From positions 62,001-126,000 of the forward strand of contig NZ_JBICTU010000016.1 in NCBI RefSeq assembly GCF_043197795.1: a DNA stretch of 64,000 nt. Reading direction: 5' to 3'. The notes beneath the pieces are model-generated. The model saw nothing but the letters and a program-made list of their open reading frames with translations, was not told the origin of the DNA and did not search any database. Every line of letters begins with the position of its first letter. Position 1 is the stretch's first letter. Below, in pieces: positions 15,972-24,653 of the stretch. The translations under genes were made by a program, and so were the position numbers. This stretch comes from Sphaerisporangium sp040649355 (GTDB lineage: Bacteria; Actinomycetota; Actinomycetes; Streptosporangiales; Streptosporangiaceae).

Positions 15972-16705
15972 ACCTTCGCATCCTGGCCGGTACGGCCGGG
16001 CGGATCCTCCGCCAGCTACGCCACGACAAGCGCACCGTGGCACTCCTCGTCGTCGCGCCCAACCTGCTGCTGACGCTGCTCTACTACATGTTCGACGACG
16101 CGCCCGGCGTCTTCGACCACATCGGCCTGGTCATGCTGGGGGTCTTCCCCTTCACGATCATGTTCCTCGTCACCAGCATCGCGATGCTGCGCGAGCGCAC
16201 CAGCGGCACGTTGGAGCGGCTGCTGACCACGCCGATGGGGAAGCTGGACCTCCTGTTCGCGTACGGGCTGGCGTTCGGTCTCGCCGCCGCCGTCCAGGCC
16301 TCGGTGACCTCGGCGGTCGCCTACTGGCTGCTGGACCTCGACGCCCCGGGCGGCGTGGGCCTGGTGGTCCTCATCGCGATCGCCAACGCGGTGCTCGGCG
16401 TCGCGCTCGGCCTGCTGTGCAGCGCGTTCTCCCGCACCGAGTTCCAGGCCGTCCAGTTCATGCCGGTGGTGGTGATCCCGCAGATCCTGCTCTGTGGCCT
16501 CTTCGTCGCCCGGGACCAGATGGCCGGCTGGTTGCGGGCGATCAGCGACGTGCTGCCGATGACGTACGCCGTGGAGGCACTTCAGGAGGTCGGCCTGCAT
16601 GCCGAGGCCACCGGCACCCTGTGGCGCGATTTCGGCGTCATCGTCGGCTGCGTCATGGTGACCCTGACCCTCGCCGCGGCGACCCTACGGCGGCGCACCG
16701 CGTAG
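15968..16705 (+). CDS. ABC-2 type exporter permease
   Basis: Integral membrane half-transporter of 245 residues with six predicted membrane segments, for example VALLVVAPNLLLTLLYYMF, GLVMLGVFPFTIMFLVTS and VGLVVLIAIANAVLGVALGL. The conserved ABC-2 block is MLRERTSGTLERLLTTPM after TM2. GTG 15968 lies within the ATPase stop. The 3' end overlaps the convergent small minus-strand gene by about 21 bp. It works with the 15243-15971 ATPase to export an unknown compound. Confidence 0.92.
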   Translation: MNLRILAGTAGRILRQLRHDKRTVALLVVAPNLLLTLLYYMFDDAPGVFDHIGLVMLGVFPFTIMFLVTSIAMLRERTSGTLERLLTTPMGKLDLLFAYGLAFGLAAAVQASVTSAVAYWLLDLDAPGGVGLVVLIAIANAVLGVALGLLCSAFSRTEFQAVQFMPVVVIPQILLCGLFVARDQMAGWLRAISDVLPMTYAVEALQEVGLHAEATGTLWRDFGVIVGCVMVTLTLAAATLRRRTA

Positions 16706-16927
16706 GCGCCGCGGTTCCGCCCCGTGAGGCCGCGCCGGGCGGTCCTCGCGGATCGTCGTCACGCCGGTGAGCGAGGCGAGCGCGCTGCTTCCCGAGCGCG
16801 ATTCGAGCACCACCACGACACGGTCGTGGGGCAGCTCCTGGGCGAGCACCGCGCCGGGCAATTCGGCCAGCCGTACGCTGAACTCCTCCACGGGGACCGA
16901 GAGCCCGACGATGTAGGCGACCTTCAC
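16685..16927 (-). CDS. Small hypothetical protein
   Basis: Unrecognised 80-residue protein. The first 60 residues look like a compact alpha/beta domain (VKVAYIVGLSVPVEEF, then SVRLAELPGAVLAQELP, then DRVVVVLE), followed by a basic, Pro/Arg-rich tail. It resembles a small ferredoxin-like or regulatory fold, but no family is claimed. It follows the CBS-domain gene by 64 bp on the same strand (25 bp if GTG 16966 is the start), with no strong Shine-Dalgarno at either GTG. The 3' end overlaps the convergent ABC permease gene. Coding status is probable but not certain. Confidence 0.5.
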   Translation of the reverse strand: MKVAYIVGLSVPVEEFSVRLAELPGAVLAQELPHDRVVVVLESRSGSSALASLTGVTTIREDRPARPHGAEPRRLRGAPP

Positions 16928-16991
16928 CCGCTCAGGCGTCGAGCGGGCAGGACGCGCCCCACCCACGTCATGGACGCAGGCAAGCCGCGGC

Positions 16992-17420
16992 TCATTTGTG
17001 CAGGTAGTCGACGAGTGCGGCCTTCTCGGTCTCCAGTTCCTCGATGGCGCTCTTGACCACGTCTCCGATGCTGACGATGCCGGCCAGCCGGCCCTCGCTG
17101 AGCACGGGGAGGTGCCGGATGCGGTGGTCGGTCATGGTCTTGCGGAGATCGTCGACGTCGGCGTCGAGCCCGCACGTACGTACGGAGGTGGTCATGATCG
17201 AGGACACCGGCGCGTCGAGCACGCCCTGACCCCGCAGGTGGAGCTGTCGCACCACGTCTCGCTCGGACACGATGCCGACGATCGTCATGCCGTCCTCCGA
17301 CACCACGACCGCGCCGATGTTGTGGTCGGACAGAATCGCGAGCAGCTCTGTGACGGTCGCCTGCGGTGCCATGGTGGCCACCGTGGTTCCCTTACCTCGC
17401 AGGATCGCGCTGATGAGCAT
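16992..17420 (-). CDS. Tandem CBS domain protein
   Basis: A 142-residue protein made almost only of two CBS motifs (about 8-62 and 72-128), each with the GIVS(E/I)xD signature (TIVGIVSERDVVRQL and LAGIVSIGDVVKSAI). Such stand-alone CBS pairs bind adenine nucleotides and sense energy state or regulate partners. ATG 17420 has GAGG eight bases upstream and gives the normal family start (M-L-I-S-A-I-L-R-G-K-G). It is divergent from pepP. Specific role unknown. Confidence 0.9.
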   Translation of the reverse strand: MLISAILRGKGTTVATMAPQATVTELLAILSDHNIGAVVVSEDGMTIVGIVSERDVVRQLHLRGQGVLDAPVSSIMTTSVRTCGLDADVDDLRKTMTDHRIRHLPVLSEGRLAGIVSIGDVVKSAIEELETEKAALVDYLHK

Positions 17421-17600
17421 CGACACCACCTCGTCAAGCTGGAGAGGCCCGGCTAGGGTACCTGTGGCTTCCCCACCTGAGGTCCTCGTTAACCGCGTGT
17501 GGCGGTAAAGGACCCGCGTGATTCCCGGGGACTCCGGACCCGGCACGCCGGGCGCAATGAGTAATATGTCACGCACCACTTCTCTCCACCGGGACCTCCG

Positions 17601-18998
17601 ATGACCGATCAGTTGAACACCGGCAGCCACGACCTGCCGGTCTCCGACGCCCTGGCCGCCTTCATGACCGAGGGCTGGGACGACACGAGCCGCCCCGGCC
17701 TCGCGCCGTTGCCCCTGGCCGCCTACACCGCCAAGCGCCGCGACGCGCTGGTGCGGCGGTTCCCCGGCGAGCGGCTGGTCATCCCCTCGGGAACGCTCAA
17801 GGTCCGCAGCAACGACGACGACTACCGCTTTCGCGCGCACAGCGCGTTCGCGTACCTCACCGGGGGCCAGGAGCCGGACGACGTGCTGGTCATCGCCCCC
17901 TCGGGCGCGGCGACGCTGTTCACGCGCCCCCGCTCCCCAAGGTCGGCCGGGGGCGCGGCCGGGCAGGAGTTCTACCGCGACCGCAGGTACGGCGAGTTCT
18001 GGGTCGGCGCCCGGCCCGCCCTGGACGAGGCCGAGGCGCTCTACCAGATCGAGTGCGCGCCGATCGACCGCCTTCCCGAGGCGCTCACCGGCGACTCGCG
18101 GGTGCTGCGCGACGTGGACGCCTCGGTGGACGCGCGGGTGGCGCCGCACGACGGCGACCGCGAGTTCGCCTCGTTCCTGTCGGAGATGCGGCTGATCAAG
18201 GACGAGTGGGAGATCGCCGAGCTTCAGCACGCGGTGGACGCGACGGGGCGCGGCTTCGAGGACGTCGTACGCGCGCTGCCGCCGGCCCTCGCGCACCCCC
18301 GGGGCGAGCGGTACGTTGAGGGCGTCTTCGGGCTGAGGGCGCGGCTGGAGGGGAACGCGACGGGGTACGGCACGATCGCCGCCTCCGGCGCGCACGCCTG
18401 CGTGCTGCACTGGATCCGCAACGACGGCCGCCTGAACCGCGACGAACTGCTGCTGCTCGACGCGGGCGTGGAGACCGACAACCTCTACACCGCGGACGTG
18501 ACCAGGACCCTCCCGCTGTCCGGCCGCTTCAGCCCGATCCAGCGGCAGGTGTACGAGCTGGTGTACGAGGCGCAGACGGCCGCCATGGCGGTGGTGAGGC
18601 CGGGGGCCCGGTTCCGCGACTTCCACCGGGCGGCCATGGGAGTCATCGCCGAGGGCCTTCGCGAGTGGGGCGTGCTGAAGTCCGTCGACGACGACCTCCA
18701 CCGCAGGTACACCCTGTGCAGCAGCGGCCACATGCTGGGCCTCGACGTGCACGACTGCGCCAGGGCGCGCGCGTCGGTCTACCTCGACGGCGTGCTGGAG
18801 GCGGGTCAGGTGCTGACCGTCGAGCCGGGCCTGTACCTCCAGCCGGACGACCTGACCCTCCCGCCCGAGTTCCGCGGCATCGGCGTGCGCATCGAGGACG
18901 ACCTGGTCGTCACCGAGGACGGCGCCCGGCTCATGTCCGCGGGCCTTCCCCGCCACCCCGACGAGATCGAGACCTGGATGGGCATCCTGCTGAGCTGA
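17601..18998 (+). CDS. pepP: Xaa-Pro aminopeptidase
   Basis: Cytosolic M24B metallopeptidase removing N-terminal residues ahead of proline. It has 465 residues: an N-terminal creatinase-like domain (about 30-190) and a pita-bread catalytic domain. The five metal ligands are visible: D287 (LLLLDAGVE), D299 (YTADVTRT), H377 (SSGHMLGLDVHD), E408 (LTVEPGLY) and E432 (GVRIEDD). ATG 17601 is preceded by GGGA. It converges on the CDF transporter gene 22 bp away. Confidence 0.95.
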   Translation: MTDQLNTGSHDLPVSDALAAFMTEGWDDTSRPGLAPLPLAAYTAKRRDALVRRFPGERLVIPSGTLKVRSNDDDYRFRAHSAFAYLTGGQEPDDVLVIAPSGAATLFTRPRSPRSAGGAAGQEFYRDRRYGEFWVGARPALDEAEALYQIECAPIDRLPEALTGDSRVLRDVDASVDARVAPHDGDREFASFLSEMRLIKDEWEIAELQHAVDATGRGFEDVVRALPPALAHPRGERYVEGVFGLRARLEGNATGYGTIAASGAHACVLHWIRNDGRLNRDELLLLDAGVETDNLYTADVTRTLPLSGRFSPIQRQVYELVYEAQTAAMAVVRPGARFRDFHRAAMGVIAEGLREWGVLKSVDDDLHRRYTLCSSGHMLGLDVHDCARARASVYLDGVLEAGQVLTVEPGLYLQPDDLTLPPEFRGIGVRIEDDLVVTEDGARLMSAGLPRHPDEIETWMGILLS

Positions 18999-19020
18999 CG
19001 CCCCGGCGCCCGGCGGAGGT

Positions 19021-20043
19021 TCACGCGGGGCTCGCCGGACCCCCTTGCGTGCGACCCTGCGGCCCGGAGGTCTCCGGACGGCCGCCGGATCCCCTGGCCT
19101 TCCGGGCCGCGCGGCCGGGCGTGGGGTCCAGGAACACGTGGGTGATCTCGGGGAACCGCTCGGCGAGCCGGTGCTCGATCTGGTCGGCCGCCGCCTCCAG
19201 CCGGTCCCCCGAGCACTCGTCCACGAAGTCGATCTTCGCGGCCACCAGCACCTCGTTGGGCCCGAGCATCATGGTCAGCAGTTCCACGACGTCGCTGACC
19301 TCCTCCTGCGAGACGAGCTCCTTGAGGATCTCGCGCTGGAGTCCCTGCGGGGCCGCCTGGCCGATCAGCAGGGAGGCGTTGGCCCTGATCAGGTGCATGG
19401 CCACGCCGAGCAGCAGCAGGCCGATCACCACGGACGCCGCGCCGTCCCACACCGGCGAGCCGGTGAGCTGGAAGCCGAGGAGGCCGAGCGCGGCGACGAC
19501 GATCCCGGCCAGGGCCGCCGAGTCCTCGAAGACCACCGCCTTGACCGCGGTGTCGGAGGTGTGCGCGACGTACCGCTGAGGGCTCACGCTCCACCGCCTG
19601 GCCGCGCCGCGCACCTGGTGCAAGGCCCTGAAGAACGAGATGCCCTCCAGCACGAAGGACACCGCGAGGACGACGTAGGAGACGCGGAGGTCTCCCAGTT
19701 CCTCCCCCTTCCAGATCGTCTGCACCCCATGGGTGATCGAGAACCCGGCTCCGATCACCAGCGTCGCGCCCGCCGCCATGAGCGCCCAGAAGAACCCCGC
19801 CTTGCCGTAGCCGAAGGGGTGCCGGCGGTCGGCGGGGTGCTCGCCCCGCCGTACCGCGATCAGCAGGAGGACCTCGGTCACCGTGTCGGCGGCGGAGTGC
19901 GCCGCCTCCGAGAGCATCGCGGAGGAACCACTGATGAGCCCGGCCACCAGCTTCGCCACCGCGATCGCGAGGTTGACCCCGGCCGCCACCAGTACGGTGA
20001 GGAAACTCTCACTGCCCTCGTCCGGCTCCGCCTTGTCGCTCAT
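19021..20043 (-). CDS. Cation diffusion facilitator transporter
   Basis: CDF-family divalent-metal/H+ antiporter of 340 residues with about six membrane segments. Features include SSAMLSEAAHSAADTVTEVLLL, which carries the paired His/Asp metal site of TM2, the HPFGYGKAGFFWALM loop, VVFEDSAALAGIVVAALGL in TM5, and a soluble C-terminal domain. Zinc, iron or manganese efflux is likely, but the metal cannot be told. ATG 20043 is chosen because longer in-frame starts run into the divergent MarR gene. A MarR-type regulator is divergent 139 bp away. Confidence 0.92.
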   Translation of the reverse strand: MSDKAEPDEGSESFLTVLVAAGVNLAIAVAKLVAGLISGSSAMLSEAAHSAADTVTEVLLLIAVRRGEHPADRRHPFGYGKAGFFWALMAAGATLVIGAGFSITHGVQTIWKGEELGDLRVSYVVLAVSFVLEGISFFRALHQVRGAARRWSVSPQRYVAHTSDTAVKAVVFEDSAALAGIVVAALGLLGFQLTGSPVWDGAASVVIGLLLLGVAMHLIRANASLLIGQAAPQGLQREILKELVSQEEVSDVVELLTMMLGPNEVLVAAKIDFVDECSGDRLEAAADQIEHRLAERFPEITHVFLDPTPGRAARKARGSGGRPETSGPQGRTQGGPASPA

Positions 20044-20182
20044 CTCGCCCGTCTTCCCCTGTCCCGCGCTTCCTATCGGCAGTGGACGGGAAAGTTTGAT
20101 CCCCGGACAGATCGCAGCTGTCACCGCATTCGGTCGGGGGACATGCGCCTGGTTCGCGCTTGAGGGAGATAGATTCACCTCC

Positions 20183-20677
20183 ATGAGCACGGCGGAATCC
20201 GATGACCTCGACCCCAACTGGCTGAGCGGCGGAGAGCAACGAGCCTGGCGTGCCCACCTCTCCGCGCACAAGCTCCTCGAACACCGGCTCGACCGCGAGC
20301 TGCAGGAGTTCGGGCTGTCGGTGAACGACTACGAGATCCTGGTCAACCTCTCCGAGAACTCCCGCCACCGGATGCGCATGAGCGACCTGGCCGAGGCGAC
20401 GATCCAGTCCAGAAGCCGCCTGTCCCACCAGATCGCTCGCATGGAGGCCGCCTCCCTGGTCCGCCGCGAGAGCTGCCCCGATGATCGGAGAGGCACGTTC
20501 GCGGTGCTGACCGAGCACGGGTGGGACACCATCCAGCGGGTCGCGCCCATGCACGTCGCCAACGTCCGCTACCACTTCATCGACCGCCTGGCCCCCGAGC
20601 TGATCGAGGCCCTGGAGGCCGCCTACGCCCCCGTCGTCTCCCACCTGCTCAGGCTCCGCGCCGAAGAACGCGCCTAG
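20183..20677 (+). CDS. MarR family transcriptional regulator
   Basis: A 164-residue winged-helix dimer. The core is residues 45-125: FGLSVNDYEILVNLSENSRHR, RMSDLAEATIQSRSRLSHQIARMEAASLVRRE as the recognition helix region, then CPDDRRGTFAVLTEHG as the wing. A Cys in the wing could be redox-sensitive (inference). ATG 20183 is chosen; the nearest purine-rich site is GGGAGA about 13 bases upstream. It is divergent from the CDF transporter, which it may control. Confidence 0.92.
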   Translation: MSTAESDDLDPNWLSGGEQRAWRAHLSAHKLLEHRLDRELQEFGLSVNDYEILVNLSENSRHRMRMSDLAEATIQSRSRLSHQIARMEAASLVRRESCPDDRRGTFAVLTEHGWDTIQRVAPMHVANVRYHFIDRLAPELIEALEAAYAPVVSHLLRLRAEERA

Positions 20678-20718
20678 CCGGGGGCTCCGACGGGGGGGGG
20701 TGAACGGACCTTCCCGGC

Positions 20719-22959
20719 TCAGACCACGGCGCCCGACCCTTCCCGGCGCCGGGGCGCGCGCCGATCGGCGGGCCGGGGAGGCGGTCGCCGGCTGAACCTC
20801 TCCAGTTCGACCGCGCCGGGCCCGGCCACGAACGCCGAGGACAGCGTGCCGGCCACGATGCCGATGAGCAGCGCGATCGCGAAGTCCCTCAGCGAGTCGC
20901 CTCCGAACACCGCCAGCGCCGTGAGGATGAACAGCGCCCCGATGCCCGTGTTCACCGTGCGCGGCACGGTCTGCAGGATCGCGTCGTTCACCACCTCGGC
21001 GAACCGTGCCGTACGCCGCCCCGCCCACAGCTCCCGTACCCGGTCGAAGACGACGACCTTGTCGTTCACCGAGTACCCGATGACGGTGAGCATCGCGGCC
21101 AGGAAGACGCCGTCGACCGGCTTGCCCAGCCAGGCGAACGCGCCGAGGACCACGGCCCCGTCCACGACGAGCGCCAGCACGGCCGCCGCCCCGAACGTCC
21201 ACCTGAACCTGATCGCCAGGTACAGCAACTGGGCCGCCAGCGCCACGCCGAGGGCGATGAGCGCGTCTCGGCGCAGTTCCGCGCCGAGGCTCGGGCCGAT
21301 CAGCTCGTCACGCCGCTTGGTCACCTCGCCCGCCTTCGCCTCGATCGCGCTCTCGATGCGGGCCACGTCCTCGGCGCTGATCTGCCCGGTACGTACGGAG
21401 ATCGCGTCGCCGGACGTCTGCACGACCGCCGAGCCGAAGCCCGCGTCCCGCACCACCTGTCTGGCCACGTCCGGGCTGACCTGCCCGGACGTGGCGTACT
21501 CCACGATCCGCCCGCCGGTGAACTCGACGCCGAAGTTCAGGCCACGGGTGAACAGCCCGGCGGACGCAGCCACGAGCACCACGCCCGCGATGGCCAGCCA
21601 GACCCGCCCTCCGGCCATCAGGTCCGGCTTGCGGGCGGCGAGCCAGGCCCTGACGCGCCCCGTCGAGCCGAGGCCGGAGATCCGGGGGCCGATCCTGCCG
21701 ATGACCACCTGGGTCAGGGCCCGCGTGATCAGCATCGCCGAGACCAGCGAGGCGAGCACGCCGATGGCCAGTGTCACGCCGAAGCCCTTGACCGGTCCCG
21801 AGGCCAGCCAGATCAGCAGGCCGGCGGCCAGCAGAGTGGTGATGTTGGAGTCCGCGATCGCGCTCCAGGCGTTCTTGAAACCTCGGTCCAGGGCGTACCT
21901 GAGGCCGCGCCCTGGGGCCTGGCCGTACTCCTCCCTGGCGCGCTCGAACACCAGCACGTTGGCGTCCACGGCCATGCCGATCGCCAGGACGAACCCCGCC
22001 AGGCCGGGCAGGGTCAGCGTGGCGCCGAGCGCGACCAGCGCGGCGTACGAGATGAGGCCGTAGGCGCCCAGCGCGATCGCGGCGAGCAGGCCCACCAGCC
22101 GGTAGACCACGACGACGAACAGCGCGGTGAGTGCCACGCCGACGATCGCGGCCTTGGCGCTGGCCTCGATCGCCTCCGCGCCGAGCGTCGGGCCGACCGT
22201 GCGCTGCTCGACGAGGTCGAGCGGTACGGGCAGCGCGCCGCCCTTGATCAGTACGGCCAGGTCTCGCGCCTCCTCAGGCGTGAAGGAGCCGGAGATCTGC
22301 GTGGAACCGCCTGGAATACCCGTTCGGCACGGCACGGACGGGTCCACCTGGGGCGAGGAGATGATCTCGTCGTCCAGCACGATCGCCACCCTGCGCCGGG
22401 GGTCGCCGGCCGGCTCGCAGGCCGCCGCCCCGGTCAGCCGCTGCCACGCACCCGCCTCGCGGAACTCGACGGTGACGAACCAGCCCAGCCCCTGCTGGGG
22501 GTCGCTGCGCGCGACGGCGTCCGTCACGCCCTCACCGCTGACGGCGGGCGGACCGAGGCGGAGCCGCTCACCTGATTTGTCCGCCTTGGCACCGGGATCG
22601 CCGGCCTCGGCCACGCCGAGCACCGGATGGAACATGAGCTGTGCGGTCCTGCCGATGACCTCGGCGGCCTTGCGCGGATCGAGCACGCCGGGCAGCTCGG
22701 CGATGATCCGCTTCTCTCCGGACCGTACGAGGGTGGGGTCGACGACGCCGAGCGCGTCCGCCCGGCGCCGGAGCACATCGAGGGCACGGTCGGCGGCGGC
22801 GTCCGCCTTGACCGTCGGGGAGTCCTTCGTCTCGAAGACGAGCTGAGTACCGCCGCGAAGGTCCAGGCCGAGGCGCGGGGCCATGGTCAGGACCGGCAGC
22901 AGGGAGATCGCGATGACGGCGAGCGCCATCACCGCACGCCACCTGGGCGCGCGTGACAT
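20719..22959 (-). CDS. secDF: SecDF fusion protein, protein export membrane subunit
   Basis: RND-superfamily Sec accessory protein using the proton-motive force to complete protein translocation. It has 746 residues: the SecD half (about 1-400) with LGLDLRGGTQLVF, P1 domain and AIGMAVDANVLVFERAREE, then the SecF half from about 445 with RGLNFGVEFTGG and TVIGYSVNDKVVVFDRVRE. Twelve membrane segments are expected. Most actinobacteria also have separate secD and secF by the ruvB/relA locus, so this is likely a second, fused copy (inference). ATG 22959 has GGAGG seven bases upstream. The poly-G run at 20692-20700 lies just past the stop. Confidence 0.93.
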   Translation of the reverse strand: MSRAPRWRAVMALAVIAISLLPVLTMAPRLGLDLRGGTQLVFETKDSPTVKADAAADRALDVLRRRADALGVVDPTLVRSGEKRIIAELPGVLDPRKAAEVIGRTAQLMFHPVLGVAEAGDPGAKADKSGERLRLGPPAVSGEGVTDAVARSDPQQGLGWFVTVEFREAGAWQRLTGAAACEPAGDPRRRVAIVLDDEIISSPQVDPSVPCRTGIPGGSTQISGSFTPEEARDLAVLIKGGALPVPLDLVEQRTVGPTLGAEAIEASAKAAIVGVALTALFVVVVYRLVGLLAAIALGAYGLISYAALVALGATLTLPGLAGFVLAIGMAVDANVLVFERAREEYGQAPGRGLRYALDRGFKNAWSAIADSNITTLLAAGLLIWLASGPVKGFGVTLAIGVLASLVSAMLITRALTQVVIGRIGPRISGLGSTGRVRAWLAARKPDLMAGGRVWLAIAGVVLVAASAGLFTRGLNFGVEFTGGRIVEYATSGQVSPDVARQVVRDAGFGSAVVQTSGDAISVRTGQISAEDVARIESAIEAKAGEVTKRRDELIGPSLGAELRRDALIALGVALAAQLLYLAIRFRWTFGAAAVLALVVDGAVVLGAFAWLGKPVDGVFLAAMLTVIGYSVNDKVVVFDRVRELWAGRRTARFAEVVNDAILQTVPRTVNTGIGALFILTALAVFGGDSLRDFAIALLIGIVAGTLSSAFVAGPGAVELERFSRRPPPRPADRRAPRRREGSGAVV

Positions 22960-22996
22960 GGGAAGCCTCCACAGGCTTGTCGAGATGGGGGATGCG

Positions 22997-23473
22997 TCAG
23001 AGCGCTGTGGAGGGTGGCGCCCGCGCCGGGCGAACCGTGTGACCCGGCTGTACGGGCGCTTGGTCGCGGTCCGCCGCGACCGCCGCGACCGAGCGCGTGC
23101 CGTGGTGCCGCGAAGCGGCGGGGACGGCGGCGAGCCCACCGTGCGGAGCCTGCCCCCCGGCCCCCGACCGGAAATCGGCCCCGGTCCCGGCGGGCAGGAC
23201 CTGCCGCACCTCGGGGCCCTGCGGAACCGGCGAAGTCGCGGCAGCCTCAGCACCCCCGGAAACGGCGGCCTCGGGGTGCGCGGGAGTGGCGAACTGGGGG
23301 TGGGTGAGAGCGGCGACCGGCGAATGCGCGGGCTCGGTGAGCTGGAGGTGGGCGAGGGCGGTGCCTGGGTGGTGCCGCGCGGGAGCGGCGAGAGCGGCGG
23401 CTGGAGTCCCGCCGGCGACCAGGAAGATCGAGAACAGCAGCAGGAGCAACGCGACGGGCGATCTTCTCCGCAC
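22997..23473 (-). CDS. Exported hypothetical protein
   Basis: Unrecognised 158-residue protein with a clear signal peptide (MRRRSPVALLLLLFSIFLVAGG... ending in ALA near residue 29). The mature part is Ala/Pro/His-rich with no fold visible. Coding is supported by a strong Shine-Dalgarno (GGAGAGGAGGGG) directly before GTG 23473 and by the signal peptide. It ends 37 bp upstream of the secDF start on the same strand, so the two may be co-transcribed. Confidence 0.6.
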   Translation of the reverse strand: MRRRSPVALLLLLFSIFLVAGGTPAAALAAPARHHPGTALAHLQLTEPAHSPVAALTHPQFATPAHPEAAVSGGAEAAATSPVPQGPEVRQVLPAGTGADFRSGAGGQAPHGGLAAVPAASRHHGTRSVAAVAADRDQAPVQPGHTVRPARAPPSTAL

Positions 23474-23504
23474 GGCCCCTCCTCTCCCGATTGGGGTTCA
23501 CCGT

Positions 23505-23639
23505 ACCCGGTACGTCCAGAAACCGCGGCCCACCCGGTATGCCCAGGAACCGCGGCCCTCCCGGTACGTCCAGGAACCGCAGCCCACCCGGTATGCCCAG
23601 AAACTGCGGCCCACCCGGTACGTCCGGAGAACCCGGCTG
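23505..23639. repeat. 27-bp minisatellite, 5 copies, alternating types
   Basis: Five 27-bp units start at 23505, 23532, 23559, 23586 and 23613. Units 1, 3 and 5 carry CCCGGTACGTCCAG-type cores; units 2 and 4 carry CCCGGTATGCCCAG, so there is a 54-bp higher-order period. The block occupies the divergent gap between two exported/membrane hypothetical genes. It is open in several frames only because the period is a multiple of three. Confidence 0.85.
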
Positions 23640-23745
23640 TGAAGCCGTACCCGGTGGGGGCTTCCGTAGCGGTGGTTCACGGGGGCTCATCGGGCAGTAG
23701 AGCGGGCATGTGCTCTTTTCCGCGGGCTGGGCTATGGTCGGCTCC

Positions 23746-24117
23746 ATGGCGACCTGGGGGCGTAGCGCGCACGGGTCCACCGCCTTCACATCGGTGGTGG
23801 GCCTGCTCCTGCTTGCCCTGGCCCTCGTCGCCTCCACCCCGGCCTGGTACGAGAACGACCCCGGTGCCGAGCCTTCCGGCGTCGCCACCGACGTGTGGGC
23901 GCCCACGGGCTGGATCGTGGAGACATCGACCACGCCGCCGATGTCGTACCCCGGCCTGGAGCACCCGCCCGCCCACTGGCTTCGCCAGGCGCCGGCGCCC
24001 GATGCGGGCGCACCCGCGTCGCTCCTCGTCCCCGTGTGGCCCGATCCGGGCGCGATCCGCAGTCCCCAGCAGACGGCTCATCGCACCGCGGGCTCCCGCA
24101 GCCCGCCCCAGGCCTAG
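23746..24117 (+). CDS. Small membrane hypothetical protein
   Basis: Unrecognised 123-residue protein with one hydrophobic segment near the N terminus (TSVVGLLLLALALVASTPAWY, about 13-33), then a Pro/Ala-rich extracytoplasmic tail (WAPTGWIVET, PPMSYPGLEHPPAHWLRQ). ATG 23746 is chosen; ATG 23734 in the same frame is possible, and neither has a strong Shine-Dalgarno. It is divergent from the exported protein at 22997-23473. Moderately likely to be a real gene. Confidence 0.5.
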   Translation: MATWGRSAHGSTAFTSVVGLLLLALALVASTPAWYENDPGAEPSGVATDVWAPTGWIVETSTTPPMSYPGLEHPPAHWLRQAPAPDAGAPASLLVPVWPDPGAIRSPQQTAHRTAGSRSPPQA

Positions 24118-24653
24118 CCGGAGCCGGTTCTTCCGCTCACACGGCCCAGTCACACGGCCCAGCCGGATCCGCGACCACGGACTCGTCCTTGCGGACACGC
24201 CCCGGATACGCCCGCACGCGCCCGGACACCCCGGATATGCACGGACACGCACGGCGCGACCTGCCGACCGCGTGCCCGTAGCTCGATGCGCGGCAGCGCA
24301 CCGACGCTCCGGCCGTGGGCCGGGGCTGGGCGCGCGTAGGCGCATGAGTCACCCCGTACCCGATCAGGTGTACGGCGGGAAGACCGCGCCCAGACCCGGT
24401 GAGGCCGTACGGCGGTGCAGGAAAGGCCGCGTCCAGCCCTGAGCCCCGGTACCGGGTTCCGGGTTCCGGCTACCGGGCTCCGGGCTCCGGGCTCCGGGCT
24501 CCGGGCTCCGGCTCATCGTGAAAGTCCTACGGGCCCGCGTGGTCACGCGAGGTCCGCACCCATACCCCGGCTCGCGCCGTGCCGCGCGCGGGGCCTCGTC
24601 AGGCCCCGCGCGGGCGGGCGCCGCCCACCCATCGAGTGAGGAGTCATGCCGTC
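24118..24653. other. 536-bp non-coding region rich in short repeats
   Basis: No gene is supported. It contains a 13-bp tandem duplication (TCACACGGCCCAG at 24137-24149 and 24150-24162), CCGGATA(C/T)GC repeats near 24185-24240, and the heptamer array at 24454-24509. The promoter of the first DksA-type gene is presumably in its last part, but no clear -10/-35 pair was seen. Confidence 0.5.
24454..24509. repeat. 7-bp GGGCTCC array, 8 copies
   Basis: Consecutive heptamers GGGTTCC, GGGTTCC, GGCTACC then five copies of GGGCTCC, in a non-coding gap. The period is not a multiple of three, unlike most other arrays here. Confidence 0.85.

Noticed and set aside
20692..20700. Run of G residues near the secDF stop as a phase-variable tract
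   Set aside because: It is outside coding sequence between convergent genes, so length changes would not alter a protein; it may reflect sequencing uncertainty.
23505..23639. Possible CRISPR array
   Set aside because: Units are contiguous 27-bp copies with no unique spacers, and no cas genes are present.
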